64,000 nt of DNA from contig NC_013132.1 in assembly GCF_000024005.1 (NCBI RefSeq), forward strand, positions 7,868,001 to 7,932,000. Reading direction: 5' to 3'. Of this stretch, positions 36,571-45,639 are shown piece after piece (the first letter of the stretch is position 1; each line of letters begins with the position of its first letter). This DNA comes from Chitinophaga pinensis DSM 2588 (GTDB taxonomy: Bacteria > Bacteroidota > Bacteroidia > Chitinophagales > Chitinophagaceae). The position numbers were made by a program, and so were the translations under genes. The notes below the pieces were generated by a model. The model saw only the letters and a list, made by a program, of their open reading frames with translations. It was not told the origin of the DNA and made no database searches.

Positions 36571-38019
36571 TTAGAAAAGGATGGAATAACTCAGTTTACT
36601 GCGAACAGGGATGATGAGTTCTTTTACGCCTGCACCGTCACGGATAACAGGTTTCTCACCACCTGCATCTTCGAGCTGCAGGTAATACGATTTACCATCT
36701 ATTACATACAAATCTTTGGAAGGATTTTCTATCGCAGCACCTTCCGCCAGTTTAGCGTATAGTCCTTCAACAGGAGCAGCTACTGACAGTTCACGGTGAA
36801 TACCACGACCTTCGCTCAGCACACGTACCACATCCGATACGGAAGTACCGTATACCTGGTAGCGGAAAGTAGGCAGATCGTTTTCATCCAGTACATATCC
36901 TTTTGGACGGAAACCGGAACCGGTGGTATCTGTCGTCCAGGCAGCCTGCGGAGAAGCGAGTTTACCCAGTGTGAAGTAAGATTTACCCAGGAACTGTACT
37001 GCACCACGCGGACGGGAGCAGCCATTACCTCTTTCATGCCACATTGGGGTAGCATCGAGGAATTCGCCACGCCATACCTGCGCAATCATACCTTTATCCA
37101 GGTCGTAAGTGTAATGTACTTTTTCAGGAGAGCCTACAGAGATCGCGTGAACGATACGGTAATTATCTTTTACATCCATGAAGCTGCGCAGTAAAGTGTT
37201 TACCGGTGCATCTACCAGGATAGGATCTACCCCTCTGTCTCTTTCGTTTGACGGACGGGAAACATCTGGTTTGTTGATCACGATATTGCGGAAAGCAACC
37301 GCGCCATGGTCACCCTGAAGGCGTAAAGGACCGGTTGCTTTTTCATCGCCACCACCAATAGCGCCACGGGTTGGGCCCATCAGTTCTACGTTTTCCTGGA
37401 TGGTCACACCATTCAGTTCTACCAGCAGCATACGCGCATTTGCGATCTTTTTGCCCGTAGCGTCAAAACGGGGAGCAATAAAGGAGATCTTTATATGCTG
37501 CCAGGTACCTGGCGCTTTGCTGGCATTTACACGTGGCGCGTGGCCATCGTATCCCTGCAGACCATTCGGACGACTATCATCCCAACGCTCATAGATACCA
37601 CCATTATCACCTGCTTTAGGCGCTTTGGTACCCCAGCTGTCCAGCAACTGGATCTCATACCTGCCCTGCAGATAAATACCAGAGTTTGAACCTGGCGCCA
37701 TCATGTAGTCCAGCTCAATATCTGCATCGCCAAATTCAGCGCTGGAGAAAAGGTCTTTTCCCGGATGTTTTTTATCCGGCATGTTAAATAATACTCCTGT
37801 ACCAGCTACAGCGTCCAGTACGTGCGGATTGTCCAGTTTTGCGGAGGCATCACTGGTGATACTCCAGCTCTGGCCGGGCTCGCGGAAAGCGGATAGGTCC
37901 TGCAATGGCAGTTTGCCTGTCTGCGCAGCAGCAGAATGGGCTACGGTCATCCCCACACCACAGAGACACAAGATGCCCATCAGAGACCGGCTTGCATGAT
38001 TCTTCGATCTAAGTAACAT
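36571..38019 (-). CDS. DUF1080 protein (3-keto-disaccharide hydrolase type), secreted
   Basis: A 482-residue exported protein with signal ending near AHSAAAQ. The first 260 residues are the DUF1080 / 3-keto-disaccharide hydrolase lectin-like fold: DADIELDYMMAPGSNSGIYLQGRYEIQLLDSWG, PGTWQHIKISFIAPRFD, GPLRLQGDHGAVAFRNIVI. The last 200 residues form a second beta-rich region without a name I can give. Family members hydrolyse glycosides already oxidised at C3. It is the first gene of an operon with the dehydrogenase-cytochrome fusion. Confidence 0.85.
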   Translation of the reverse strand: MLLRSKNHASRSLMGILCLCGVGMTVAHSAAAQTGKLPLQDLSAFREPGQSWSITSDASAKLDNPHVLDAVAGTGVLFNMPDKKHPGKDLFSSAEFGDADIELDYMMAPGSNSGIYLQGRYEIQLLDSWGTKAPKAGDNGGIYERWDDSRPNGLQGYDGHAPRVNASKAPGTWQHIKISFIAPRFDATGKKIANARMLLVELNGVTIQENVELMGPTRGAIGGGDEKATGPLRLQGDHGAVAFRNIVINKPDVSRPSNERDRGVDPILVDAPVNTLLRSFMDVKDNYRIVHAISVGSPEKVHYTYDLDKGMIAQVWRGEFLDATPMWHERGNGCSRPRGAVQFLGKSYFTLGKLASPQAAWTTDTTGSGFRPKGYVLDENDLPTFRYQVYGTSVSDVVRVLSEGRGIHRELSVAAPVEGLYAKLAEGAAIENPSKDLYVIDGKSYYLQLEDAGGEKPVIRDGAGVKELIIPVRSKLSYSILF

Positions 38020-38246
38020 AACGTTATAATAAATTAAGTCAAAAGAGGAATAATAGAATGTTGAGACCTTTTGACGAGGCGCTAATATAGAGATAGTTTA
38101 TCGCGAACACAAACCAAATGCTAAGAAAATGGGATGAACGGAAATATTTTATGGCTGAAATCTTTAACGGATTGTTAACTCTTTTCATATCTTCGCGCAT
38201 TCAAAGGCGCTGTTCCTCCCAGGCGCTTTCAAAATCACACAACTTT

Positions 38247-40457
38247 ATGTACAAAATCTTTACAGCAGCCCTTTGTCTGTTAACGCTTGGCGTCTCCGCA
38301 CAGCAATTCAGCGGCACAGTCTACGACCGGGAGAGAAACCCCTTACAGGACGTCACTATTTACAACCAGCGTACCGGTACCCATACGCATACCAATGAAG
38401 TGGGCGTATTCCGTTTGAAGGACGCCCAAACCGGCGACTCTCTGAAAGTTTCGCGGATGGCTTTTAAAACACAGCTAATCGTTTTAAAAGAGGCGAACCA
38501 GCGTGTTATCCTCGCGCCATCTGACCTGCAACTGAACGAAGTAGCCATCACCACTTCACTGAAACACCTCAACATCATTTCAGACATTGATCTGAAAACC
38601 AATCCCGTGAAGTCTTCACAGGAACTGCTACGCAAAGTACCGGGCCTGTTCATCGGCCAACATGCCGGTGGCGGCAAAGCAGAACAGATCTTCCTGCGCG
38701 GTTTTGACATCGACCACGGAACCGATATCAACATCAGTGTGGACGGTATGCCGGTGAATATGGTCAGTCATGCACATGGTCAGGGTTATGCAGACCTCCA
38801 CTTCCTGATACCGGAGACCATCGAAAACATCGACTTTGATAAAGGGCCTTATCATGCGGATAAGGGCAACCTCGCCACTGCCGGTTATGTCGCTTTCAAA
38901 ACAAGGGAAAGATTAGATCACAGCAGTATCACTGTTGAAGGGGGTAAATTCAATACCTATCGCACCATGGGCATGTTCAACCTTGTTAATGATAATAAGC
39001 AGTCCGCCTATGTGGCAGCTGATTACCAGATGACAGACGGATATTTCATTTCTCCGCAGAACTTCAACCGTATTAACCTGATCGGCAAATACACGGCTTA
39101 TCTCGATAACAATGATAAAGTGTCAGTAGCTGTTTCTCATTTCAACAGTAAATGGGACGCCAGCGGACAGATTCCACAACGTGCAGTAGATGCAGGTATC
39201 ATCACACGCTTTGGAGCAATCGATAATACGGAAGGTGGTAATACCGGACGTACCAATGTGAATCTTCAATACCTGAAGCATATCGACGCAAATACGTTCA
39301 TCAAAAATACCGCCTACTACAGCCGTTATCATTTTGAACTCTATTCCAATTTCACCTTCTTCCTGGAAGATCCCGTGAATGGCGATCAGCTCAGACAAAA
39401 AGAAAACAGGAGCATCTTCGGATTTGAATCGGAACTGAATAAAACCGTGTACGTAGGAGACAACACCATCGAACTGAAAGGCGCTGTCGGCTTACGCAAT
39501 GATGATGTCAATGATATTGAACTATCCCACACCGTCAACAGGAAAACAACGCTGGAGCAGCTGAAACTGGGTGATATCAATGAAACGAACCTGTATGCGT
39601 ATGTCAGCGCAGATTATAAATTAGGTAAATGGTTGATCAATCCGGCGGTACGTGTCGATCATTTCAAATTTGATTATGTGGATAAACTGGCTGCTACTTA
39701 TGCAACACAGTCGCAAGGGAAATCTATCGTGAGTCCAAAGCTGAACTTCCTCTATAATCCGAGCGACAAAATCCAGTACTTCCTGAAATTAGGAAAGGGA
39801 TTTCATAGCAATGATACCCGCGTTGTAGTCGAACAGAAAGGTTTATCCACATTACCGGCCGCCTATGGCGCAGATCTGGGTTTGATCTGGAAACCGGTCT
39901 CCAAACTGGTAGTGAATACAGCTGTGTGGTACCTTTATCTGCAACAGGAATTTGTGTATGTGGGAGACGCGGGTATCGTAGAACCCAGTGGAAAAACCAG
40001 CCGTAAAGGAATCGATGTCGGCGCCCGTTATCAGCTGGGTAAATGGATCTTTATCAATGGCGACTTTACTTATACACACGGTCGTGCAACGGAAGAAGCA
40101 AAAGGAGAAAACTATATTCCTTTAGCTCCGGTGGTCACAGCTGCAGGTGGTGTTAGTCTGCATCATCCTTCCGGCATCAATGCAGGGATCAATACCCGTT
40201 ACCTGGGACATCGTCCGGCAAATGAAGATAACAGCATTGTCGCGAAAGGATATTGTATAACTGATGCAAATGTCAGCTATCAGTATAAGCAGTTTACAAT
40301 TGGCGTCATTACAGAGAATATCTTTAATACGGCATGGAATGAGACGCAGTTTGCGACGGAGAGCAGGTTGAAGGACGAAGCTGCGCCGGTGACGGAGATA
40401 CATTTTACTCCGGGGACGCCGTTTAATGTGAGGGCGACGTTGAGTTATAAGTTTTAG
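38247..40457 (+). CDS. TonB-dependent outer-membrane receptor
   Basis: Imports a ligand too large for porins using TonB energy. It has 736 residues with signal MYKIFTAALCLLTLGVSAQ, a carboxypeptidase-like regulatory domain (FSGTVYDRERNPLQDVTIYNQRTGTHTHTNEVGVFRL), a plug with ELLRKVPGLFIGQHAGGGKAEQIFLRGFDIDHGTDINISVDGMPVN, and a barrel ending in Phe. No SusD gene follows, so it is not a SusCD pair. The HAGGGKAEQIFLRGFD motif resembles metal or small-ligand receptors. Ligand unknown. Confidence 0.9.
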   Translation: MYKIFTAALCLLTLGVSAQQFSGTVYDRERNPLQDVTIYNQRTGTHTHTNEVGVFRLKDAQTGDSLKVSRMAFKTQLIVLKEANQRVILAPSDLQLNEVAITTSLKHLNIISDIDLKTNPVKSSQELLRKVPGLFIGQHAGGGKAEQIFLRGFDIDHGTDINISVDGMPVNMVSHAHGQGYADLHFLIPETIENIDFDKGPYHADKGNLATAGYVAFKTRERLDHSSITVEGGKFNTYRTMGMFNLVNDNKQSAYVAADYQMTDGYFISPQNFNRINLIGKYTAYLDNNDKVSVAVSHFNSKWDASGQIPQRAVDAGIITRFGAIDNTEGGNTGRTNVNLQYLKHIDANTFIKNTAYYSRYHFELYSNFTFFLEDPVNGDQLRQKENRSIFGFESELNKTVYVGDNTIELKGAVGLRNDDVNDIELSHTVNRKTTLEQLKLGDINETNLYAYVSADYKLGKWLINPAVRVDHFKFDYVDKLAATYATQSQGKSIVSPKLNFLYNPSDKIQYFLKLGKGFHSNDTRVVVEQKGLSTLPAAYGADLGLIWKPVSKLVVNTAVWYLYLQQEFVYVGDAGIVEPSGKTSRKGIDVGARYQLGKWIFINGDFTYTHGRATEEAKGENYIPLAPVVTAAGGVSLHHPSGINAGINTRYLGHRPANEDNSIVAKGYCITDANVSYQYKQFTIGVITENIFNTAWNETQFATESRLKDEAAPVTEIHFTPGTPFNVRATLSYKF

Positions 40458-40481
40458 TTTGTTAAGCAATAGGAATATGGA

Positions 40482-40512
40482 AAGGGCGATTCTCACGAAC
40501 CGCCCTTTTCCC
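40482..40512. terminator. Bidirectional terminator between TonB receptor and AraC gene
   Basis: AAAGGGCG (40482-40489) / CGCCCTTT (40502-40509) followed by T on the plus strand. It serves two convergent genes. Confidence 0.75.
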
Positions 40513-40529
40513 TTAAACCCTTTTCCATA

Positions 40530-41447
40530 CTAATTAAAGGAGGCCCTGAAATCCTGTGGAGAAACCTTTGTTTTTGCCTTGAATAACTTACTGAAAGAAG
40601 CCAGGTGTTCAAATCCCAGTTCATAAGCAATCTCACTAACAGAAAGATTTGTCGTGGATAACTTCTGCTTAGCGATATCGATTAATTTATTGTGTAAGTG
40701 TTGTTGTGTATTCTGTCCGGTCAATGACTTTAACAAACTACTCAGGTATCCAGGGGATATATTCAGTCTTTCTGCGATATATCTGACAGAAGGCAAGCCT
40801 TCATTGGTTATCGCCGGACTTTCAAAATAATCATTTAAAAGATCTTCCAGCCGTGAGAGTATCTGATGACTGGCAATTCTGCGCGTCATAAACTGACGTT
40901 GATAAAACCGTTCCGAATAGATCAGCAATAAATCCAGCTGGGCAATGAGCACGGCATGGCTTAGACGGTCCATATTGCCGCTATATTCATTTTTGATGTG
41001 CTGCACGATGTCGTTGATAATGGTTTCCTCTTTTCCTGAAAGAAATAATGCCTCGTTGACAGCATAGTCAAAGTACGCATATTGTCTGATTGTTTTTGCC
41101 AGAGCTGTGTTCCATAGAAGATCGGGATGGAAAGCCAGTATCCATCCCGAAGTTTCTGAAAACGAACCGTCACCGGTTTCCAGCCTTAACACCTGTCCTG
41201 GTGATGTAAAAAACATAACACCATCATTGAAATCATAGGACTGCTGACCGTAGTTCACTTTATACGGAAAGTTCCGCTTCAGCGATATCGAATAGAAATC
41301 ATTGATCAATGTAAATGCACTGTTAGGTGCATACAACAGGTCTCTGACGTCGATCAGGCTGATCAGGGGATTTTCTGGCTGCGGCAATCCTCTGAACTGA
41401 TGGAACTCAGCGATGCTTTTAAAATGATATGGCTGGCCTTTTGACAT
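40530..41447 (-). CDS. AraC family transcriptional regulator
   Basis: A 305-residue regulator. The N-terminal 190 residues form a cupin-like sensor (YKVNYGQQSYDFNDGVMFFTSPGQVLRLE). The C-terminal AraC/XylS domain holds two HTH motifs: SVRYIAERLNISPGYLSSLLKSLTG and LSVSEIAYELGFEHLASFSKLFKAKTKVSPQDFR. It begins 6 nt after an SDR gene on the same strand, so it may control that gene in response to its substrate. Confidence 0.92.
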   Translation of the reverse strand: MSKGQPYHFKSIAEFHQFRGLPQPENPLISLIDVRDLLYAPNSAFTLINDFYSISLKRNFPYKVNYGQQSYDFNDGVMFFTSPGQVLRLETGDGSFSETSGWILAFHPDLLWNTALAKTIRQYAYFDYAVNEALFLSGKEETIINDIVQHIKNEYSGNMDRLSHAVLIAQLDLLLIYSERFYQRQFMTRRIASHQILSRLEDLLNDYFESPAITNEGLPSVRYIAERLNISPGYLSSLLKSLTGQNTQQHLHNKLIDIAKQKLSTTNLSVSEIAYELGFEHLASFSKLFKAKTKVSPQDFRASFN

Positions 41448-41453
41448 GATTCT

Positions 41454-42362
41454 TTATTTTTTTTCAGAAAAATAAACAGTCCCCTGCAGGTCTTCCATCA
41501 ACGTCGCATGTTGCGGATGCCAGCCGAAGAAGGCTTGTGTCTGCTGTGAGGAAGCCGCGCAATTTAATCCGGCAAAATGGGAAAACCATCCAAAGTAATC
41601 CGGTGCTGCTTCCCGCGACTTACTTTCTGTCGGCAGATTTAACCGCTTTCCGATTGCGGTAGCGATGTCTTTAAAGTAAAGCCCTTCTTCTGTAATGGCA
41701 TGAACGACGGTGCCGGCTGGATATTCTTTCTCTACTATTAATCTGTATAAACGCGCCGTATCCAGCACATGTACAGCGGGCCAACGGTTGAGGCCATCAT
41801 CCTTATAGGCGGTATACCCTTTTTCTGTTGCAAGTCGCATCATAATTGGTACTAACCCACTACGGTCCCCTTCTCCATGTACGGTAGTCGGTAAACGTAC
41901 AACAGCGACTTTTATTCCTTTTGCGACCAGTTCACCGGCAGCCAGTTCGGAGGCGACTCTTGGATTATGGCTGGCTGGAGAAGGCTTATCATCTTCTGTC
42001 AGCAGTCTGTCCACCGAAGTTAGCACACCGATAGCGGAAGTGATAATAAAGGGCTTCCTTGTCCCTGCTAACACACCACCCATTGCTTCAATTGCTTTAC
42101 GATCAAGTTCGCAATTTTCTGCAAATTTTGAGAAGTCGTGATTGAAACCTGTATGGATCACTCCGTCAACATTCGCAACGGCCGTCAACAGGCTTTCAGG
42201 GTCTGCCAGGTCTCCAAGATGCACATCAGCACCCAAGGCAGTGATTTTTTTCGCGGCTGCTTCAGAACGGGCCAGTCCCAGGACATGATGCCCGGCGTTA
42301 ATTAATTCTTTTACGACTGCGGACCCCACAAATCCGGAGGCTCCTGTTACAAATACACGCAT
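41454..42362 (-). CDS. NAD(P)-dependent SDR / epimerase-like oxidoreductase
   Basis: An extended short-chain dehydrogenase of 302 residues: MRVFVTGASGFVGSAVVKEL (nucleotide GxxGxxG) and LGADVHLGDLADP. The usual YxxxK is not seen in standard form, as in atypical SDR5-like proteins; SELAAGELVAKGIKVAVVRLPTTVHGEGDRSG follows the expected place. The substrate cannot be told. Start MRVFVTG chosen over the frame start at 42386. It is cotranscribed with the AraC regulator. Confidence 0.88.
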   Translation of the reverse strand: MRVFVTGASGFVGSAVVKELINAGHHVLGLARSEAAAKKITALGADVHLGDLADPESLLTAVANVDGVIHTGFNHDFSKFAENCELDRKAIEAMGGVLAGTRKPFIITSAIGVLTSVDRLLTEDDKPSPASHNPRVASELAAGELVAKGIKVAVVRLPTTVHGEGDRSGLVPIMMRLATEKGYTAYKDDGLNRWPAVHVLDTARLYRLIVEKEYPAGTVVHAITEEGLYFKDIATAIGKRLNLPTESKSREAAPDYFGWFSHFAGLNCAASSQQTQAFFGWHPQHATLMEDLQGTVYFSEKK

Positions 42363-42449
42363 GATGATTGCTTTTTGATATAGCAAAGTTGAGTAAGATC
42401 TGCGTGTGCTATTTAACCGTTTTAACTATTGCTTTAGCCGAAATGGATA

Positions 42450-43610
42450 TTATGGGTAGATCCCGACACGGTGTGTACGCACAAGATCCGGCGTAACAGC
42501 CGTTGCACTGGCAAGTTTCAAGGTGATCTTCTTTGAAGGCAATTGCGGCATATGGCAGTCGATACAATTATCCTTTAACATCACACCTGCGGATGCCTTC
42601 ACTGTACACGTATCATGTGTAGCATGGCAATTGAGACAACGTTGTGAGAACGTAGCCATATCATGTCTCTCGTTGATATGTACGTTGTGACAGGAGCTAC
42701 AATCAAGTTGTGCGGACATCTTAAAGCATTTGCTGGCAGTCAGCAGACCGTATTGGTTACCGTGTACATCCAGTCCGCCGGCAGTATCTACATCATAATT
42801 CGGCACTGAAAAGTCGTCAAGTCTTTGTCCGACCGTAAATGAAAAAGCAGGCTGTAATTGCTTCCTTAAGCCGGAGTGACACAAAGCACAGGCATCGAGA
42901 CGTTGCTGTCTTGACAGCTGTTTGGTACTGATGATACTATTGGCTGCCTTTTCATCCGGATGCTGTGTGTGAAAAGCCACATGTGCAGCTGCCGGGCCAT
43001 GGCATCTTTCACAGTCGATACCATATAGGATAGATTTCTTATTGAAACTGGTACTCCCGTCTTTCTTTACCTGTGCTGCAGCATAACTGGCATGACATTC
43101 CAGGCAGGTAGCAGGGATAGGTCTGTAAAAACGGATGTAATTCAGCGGATATCCCGGACTATTGCACCAGTCATTAGCAGGAGCGTAATAAGAGACGGGT
43201 AACTGATACAGGTTATTTTTATCCCAATAGAGATATGTCTGTCCCTTTCTGCCTGAGCCGATGACCAGACCGAAAGCGCGTTGTTCTGTAGGAATACCAT
43301 TCATGTAGGCGGTCTGCAAGAAAAGATCTTTCTTCTTTTCCAGTACCAATACCATCCACTGATTATACACAAATTCATTTTTGCCGGCAGCAAAGCTGCC
43401 TTTGATATGCGCATCATCGGGTAAAGCGGAACTAAGATAGTGGGCCGTATGACGTGTATCATTGAAGATATCGCGATGACAGGATTTACAGGCTTCCGAA
43501 CCGGCAAATGCGGGCATTTCCTGTGGTACAGCAGGAGGACGCCATGCAGAGCAGATGATACTGCCGATCCAGATGAAAGAAAGGAGCAGCAGGAATATCA
43601 GACCTTTCAT
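42450..43610 (-). CDS. Multihaem cytochrome c with seven CxxCH sites
   Basis: Exported electron-transfer protein of 386 residues. One N-terminal hydrophobic segment (GLIFLLLLSFIWIGSIIC) is followed by seven haem sites: CKSCH, CLECH, CERCH, CALCH, CSSCH, CLNCH, CIDCH. The spacing and the GIDCERCHGPAAAHV motif resemble cytochrome c554-like and tetrahaem-derived proteins. No reductase or oxidase lies adjacent, so the partner is unknown. It is separated from the HD-Pnk gene by a terminator. Confidence 0.9.
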   Translation of the reverse strand: MKGLIFLLLLSFIWIGSIICSAWRPPAVPQEMPAFAGSEACKSCHRDIFNDTRHTAHYLSSALPDDAHIKGSFAAGKNEFVYNQWMVLVLEKKKDLFLQTAYMNGIPTEQRAFGLVIGSGRKGQTYLYWDKNNLYQLPVSYYAPANDWCNSPGYPLNYIRFYRPIPATCLECHASYAAAQVKKDGSTSFNKKSILYGIDCERCHGPAAAHVAFHTQHPDEKAANSIISTKQLSRQQRLDACALCHSGLRKQLQPAFSFTVGQRLDDFSVPNYDVDTAGGLDVHGNQYGLLTASKCFKMSAQLDCSSCHNVHINERHDMATFSQRCLNCHATHDTCTVKASAGVMLKDNCIDCHMPQLPSKKITLKLASATAVTPDLVRTHRVGIYP

Positions 43611-43635
43611 TGTTACCGTATATGATAGATAACAA

Positions 43636-43664
43636 TAAAAAGGCCGGTAAAGTTATACCGGCCC
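43636..43664 (-). terminator. Terminator of the RNA-repair cassette
   Basis: GGCCGGTA (43642-43649) / TACCGGCC (43656-43663), TTTTTATTG on the minus strand, 11 nt past the HD-Pnk stop. Confidence 0.85.
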
Positions 43665-43674
43665 TTGTCTATTT

Positions 43675-44787
43675 TTAGCGTACGTGATACACTACCTCGT
43701 GTGCTTCCGTGAGATCAGGAATTTCGAGTTTTCCGATCAGCTTATGCATGACCGGAGCAGGAACAATCGCCTCTCTCCCGCCGTTCTGCCGGAATAGCTC
43801 CTTATGGGGTACCTCAACGTATATCACAGTGACATGCGCGTCATATTGTAAGCAAAGTGCGATCAACTGTTCCCGCATCTGGTGCGTGGTATTGGTCGCA
43901 TTCCATACAAAAGAACGCTTGTTGCGCAGGCATACTCTGGCCTGTTCTTTGGCTACCTGTACAACAGTGCCGTTCCCACTTTTATCCGTCGGACTGATCT
44001 TCATTTTTACGCGGATATCATCCAGCGAAACGATCTCCCAATCCGGCTGTTTAAAATGTTGCATTACATAAGTATCCTTACCGGCGCCGGGCAGACCGCT
44101 CATGATCACCACTTTCACGGCAGGTGAATGGTAAGGCACATAACCGGGGGCACTATCTCCTCTATGCAGATAATGCATACGCGCGTCTGCGTTTTCAAAT
44201 GGCCAGGCAGTCCCCCAGCATTGATGCTCTTTACAATATTCCTCAAAGCAATCAATGCGGTATAACATGTCTTCTTTATCCGCTGCAATACGGCCCAGCA
44301 TATCCGCGCGGGCCAGCAATGCCAGATGGGCTGTATTTACCTGCAACGATGCCTGGATAATGGTATGCAAAGGATCTCTTCTTTCCAGTAGCCATAAAGG
44401 CAGACTGTGAAACCTTACCAGTTTGGCAATCTGCTCCCGTATGTGAAAAGGCGTCGCTATTTCCCGGTACAATATCTGGCGTGCGGTCCCTTCTCCCCTG
44501 CGGGCATGACCGGCAGAAGTGATATGTCCGTCGGACTCAATAATCGTTGTGCTGCGTTTCTCCACATCGTGCAGCAATGCCGCTGCCCAGAGTATTTCCT
44601 GGTCCTGTGCAGACAATACCTGATAAGCGCCCTGCTCCTGCAATGCTTCCAGCACTAGCTGTGTGTGTATTGCCACATTGCCTTCCGCATGATGTACCGG
44701 ATCCTGCGGGACATGTTGCATATCACGCACCCAGTCGTAACGTTCTTCCAGGTGTGCCCATGATTTATTATCGGTGATGGTCCACAT
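43675..44787 (-). CDS. HD-Pnk RNA/DNA end-healing enzyme (HD phosphoesterase + polynucleotide kinase)
   Basis: A 370-residue two-domain protein. The N-terminal HD domain has His41, H73-D74 (LLHDVEK), His94 (SAGHARRG) and His127 (RFHSLPLWL). The C-terminal P-loop kinase has GLPGAGKDTY (231-240), SLDDIRVKM and WNATNTTHQMREQL. Enzymes of this build, characterised from Runella slithyformis, remove 2',3'-cyclic or 3' phosphates with the HD part and phosphorylate 5'-OH ends. ATG 44787 overlaps the ligase frame by 20 nt and is preceded five bases upstream by AAGGAGGT, a full Shine-Dalgarno sequence that is rare in this phylum. The longer frame to 44844 is rejected. Confidence 0.92.
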   Translation of the reverse strand: MWTITDNKSWAHLEERYDWVRDMQHVPQDPVHHAEGNVAIHTQLVLEALQEQGAYQVLSAQDQEILWAAALLHDVEKRSTTIIESDGHITSAGHARRGEGTARQILYREIATPFHIREQIAKLVRFHSLPLWLLERRDPLHTIIQASLQVNTAHLALLARADMLGRIAADKEDMLYRIDCFEEYCKEHQCWGTAWPFENADARMHYLHRGDSAPGYVPYHSPAVKVVIMSGLPGAGKDTYVMQHFKQPDWEIVSLDDIRVKMKISPTDKSGNGTVVQVAKEQARVCLRNKRSFVWNATNTTHQMREQLIALCLQYDAHVTVIYVEVPHKELFRQNGGREAIVPAPVMHKLIGKLEIPDLTEAHEVVYHVR

Positions 44788-45481
44788 AATTACCTCCTTC
44801 ATATTTAAGGGCTGCTCTGCGCCAGTTGCGCGTCCAGTGCACATCTGTTTTCACGTGCCCTTTTCTTACATATTTAAATACATTTTCTGCGAATGCAGAC
44901 ACAGGAAATCCTGCGGCATTACGCGTAACAACTCCTTCCATTGTTGCTGGCGCACCAGTAGCAGCATCATGTGCATCGAAGCTGCCAGTGCCTTTTACAA
45001 TGGTCAGAATCTCATTTTCGAAGTCTGCTTTATGTTGTGGCGCTGTCAATTGTCTGATAACAGGCACCGTCGGCAGGTCAAGCATGGCTGCGTAAAAGCA
45101 GGTTTCTTCCCAGCTAAGCCAGTGACCGTTTTCTCTGACAGCGAATACATAAAAATGATGATCAAGTTGACCGTAAGCGATAGAATGTACCGCATACAGG
45201 TTTTCCAGAAATATTTCCAGGCTGCCCAGGTCATGTTTTATCAGTTGCCAGTAACGGCGCAGACTCTCTGTTCACGGAGATGTTGTGGGCGCTACATGTG
45301 AGCGTGCAAATACACCATAGCGGGACAGGCAATTATTTTCGCCGTCCAGTTTTTCCGTGTGTATCAGCTGAGGGATGGCTGTAATGTGTTGCCAATAATC
45401 ATGCTGTATACGGTCATCGCTGGTCGTACCAGGCGAGAACGGAAAATGATAGGTACGGCCATATTTCTCAGAAATAGCCAT
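44768..45481 (-). pseudogene. RNA ligase (Rnl2-like) interrupted by one in-frame TGA
   Basis: Would seal 5'-phosphate and 3'-OH RNA ends after healing by HD-Pnk. Reading through codon 70 (TGA at 45272-45274), a single 237-codon frame shows all ligase motifs: nucleotidyl-lysine K44 in TEKLDGEN, RYGVFARSH, motif III EIFLENLYAVHSI, motif IV MEGVVTRNA and motif V KYVRKGHVKTD. No frameshift is present; everything after the stop is in frame. By memory of relatives the site is Trp (TSPW), and TGG to TGA is one base. It may be a recent nonsense mutation, a read error, or restart at ATG 45085. Confidence 0.85.
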
Positions 45482-45639
45482 ATCGGGGTGGTTTTAATAA
45501 GCAAGAAATTCACAGGCCAGTCCTGCAGGACGCAGGTGGCGGATTCAAGATTTAATATGCCTGTGATATTACATGACGCAAGGTTTGTCTGTTTTTTATA
45601 ATTGGATGCGAAGGTAAGTATTTTCGTTAAATTACATTT

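Noticed and set aside
45046..45234. Alternative-frame ORF inside the RNA ligase region, suggesting a frameshift
   Set aside because: Reading the original frame through the TGA restores all ligase motifs, so a nonsense codon and not a frameshift explains the break.
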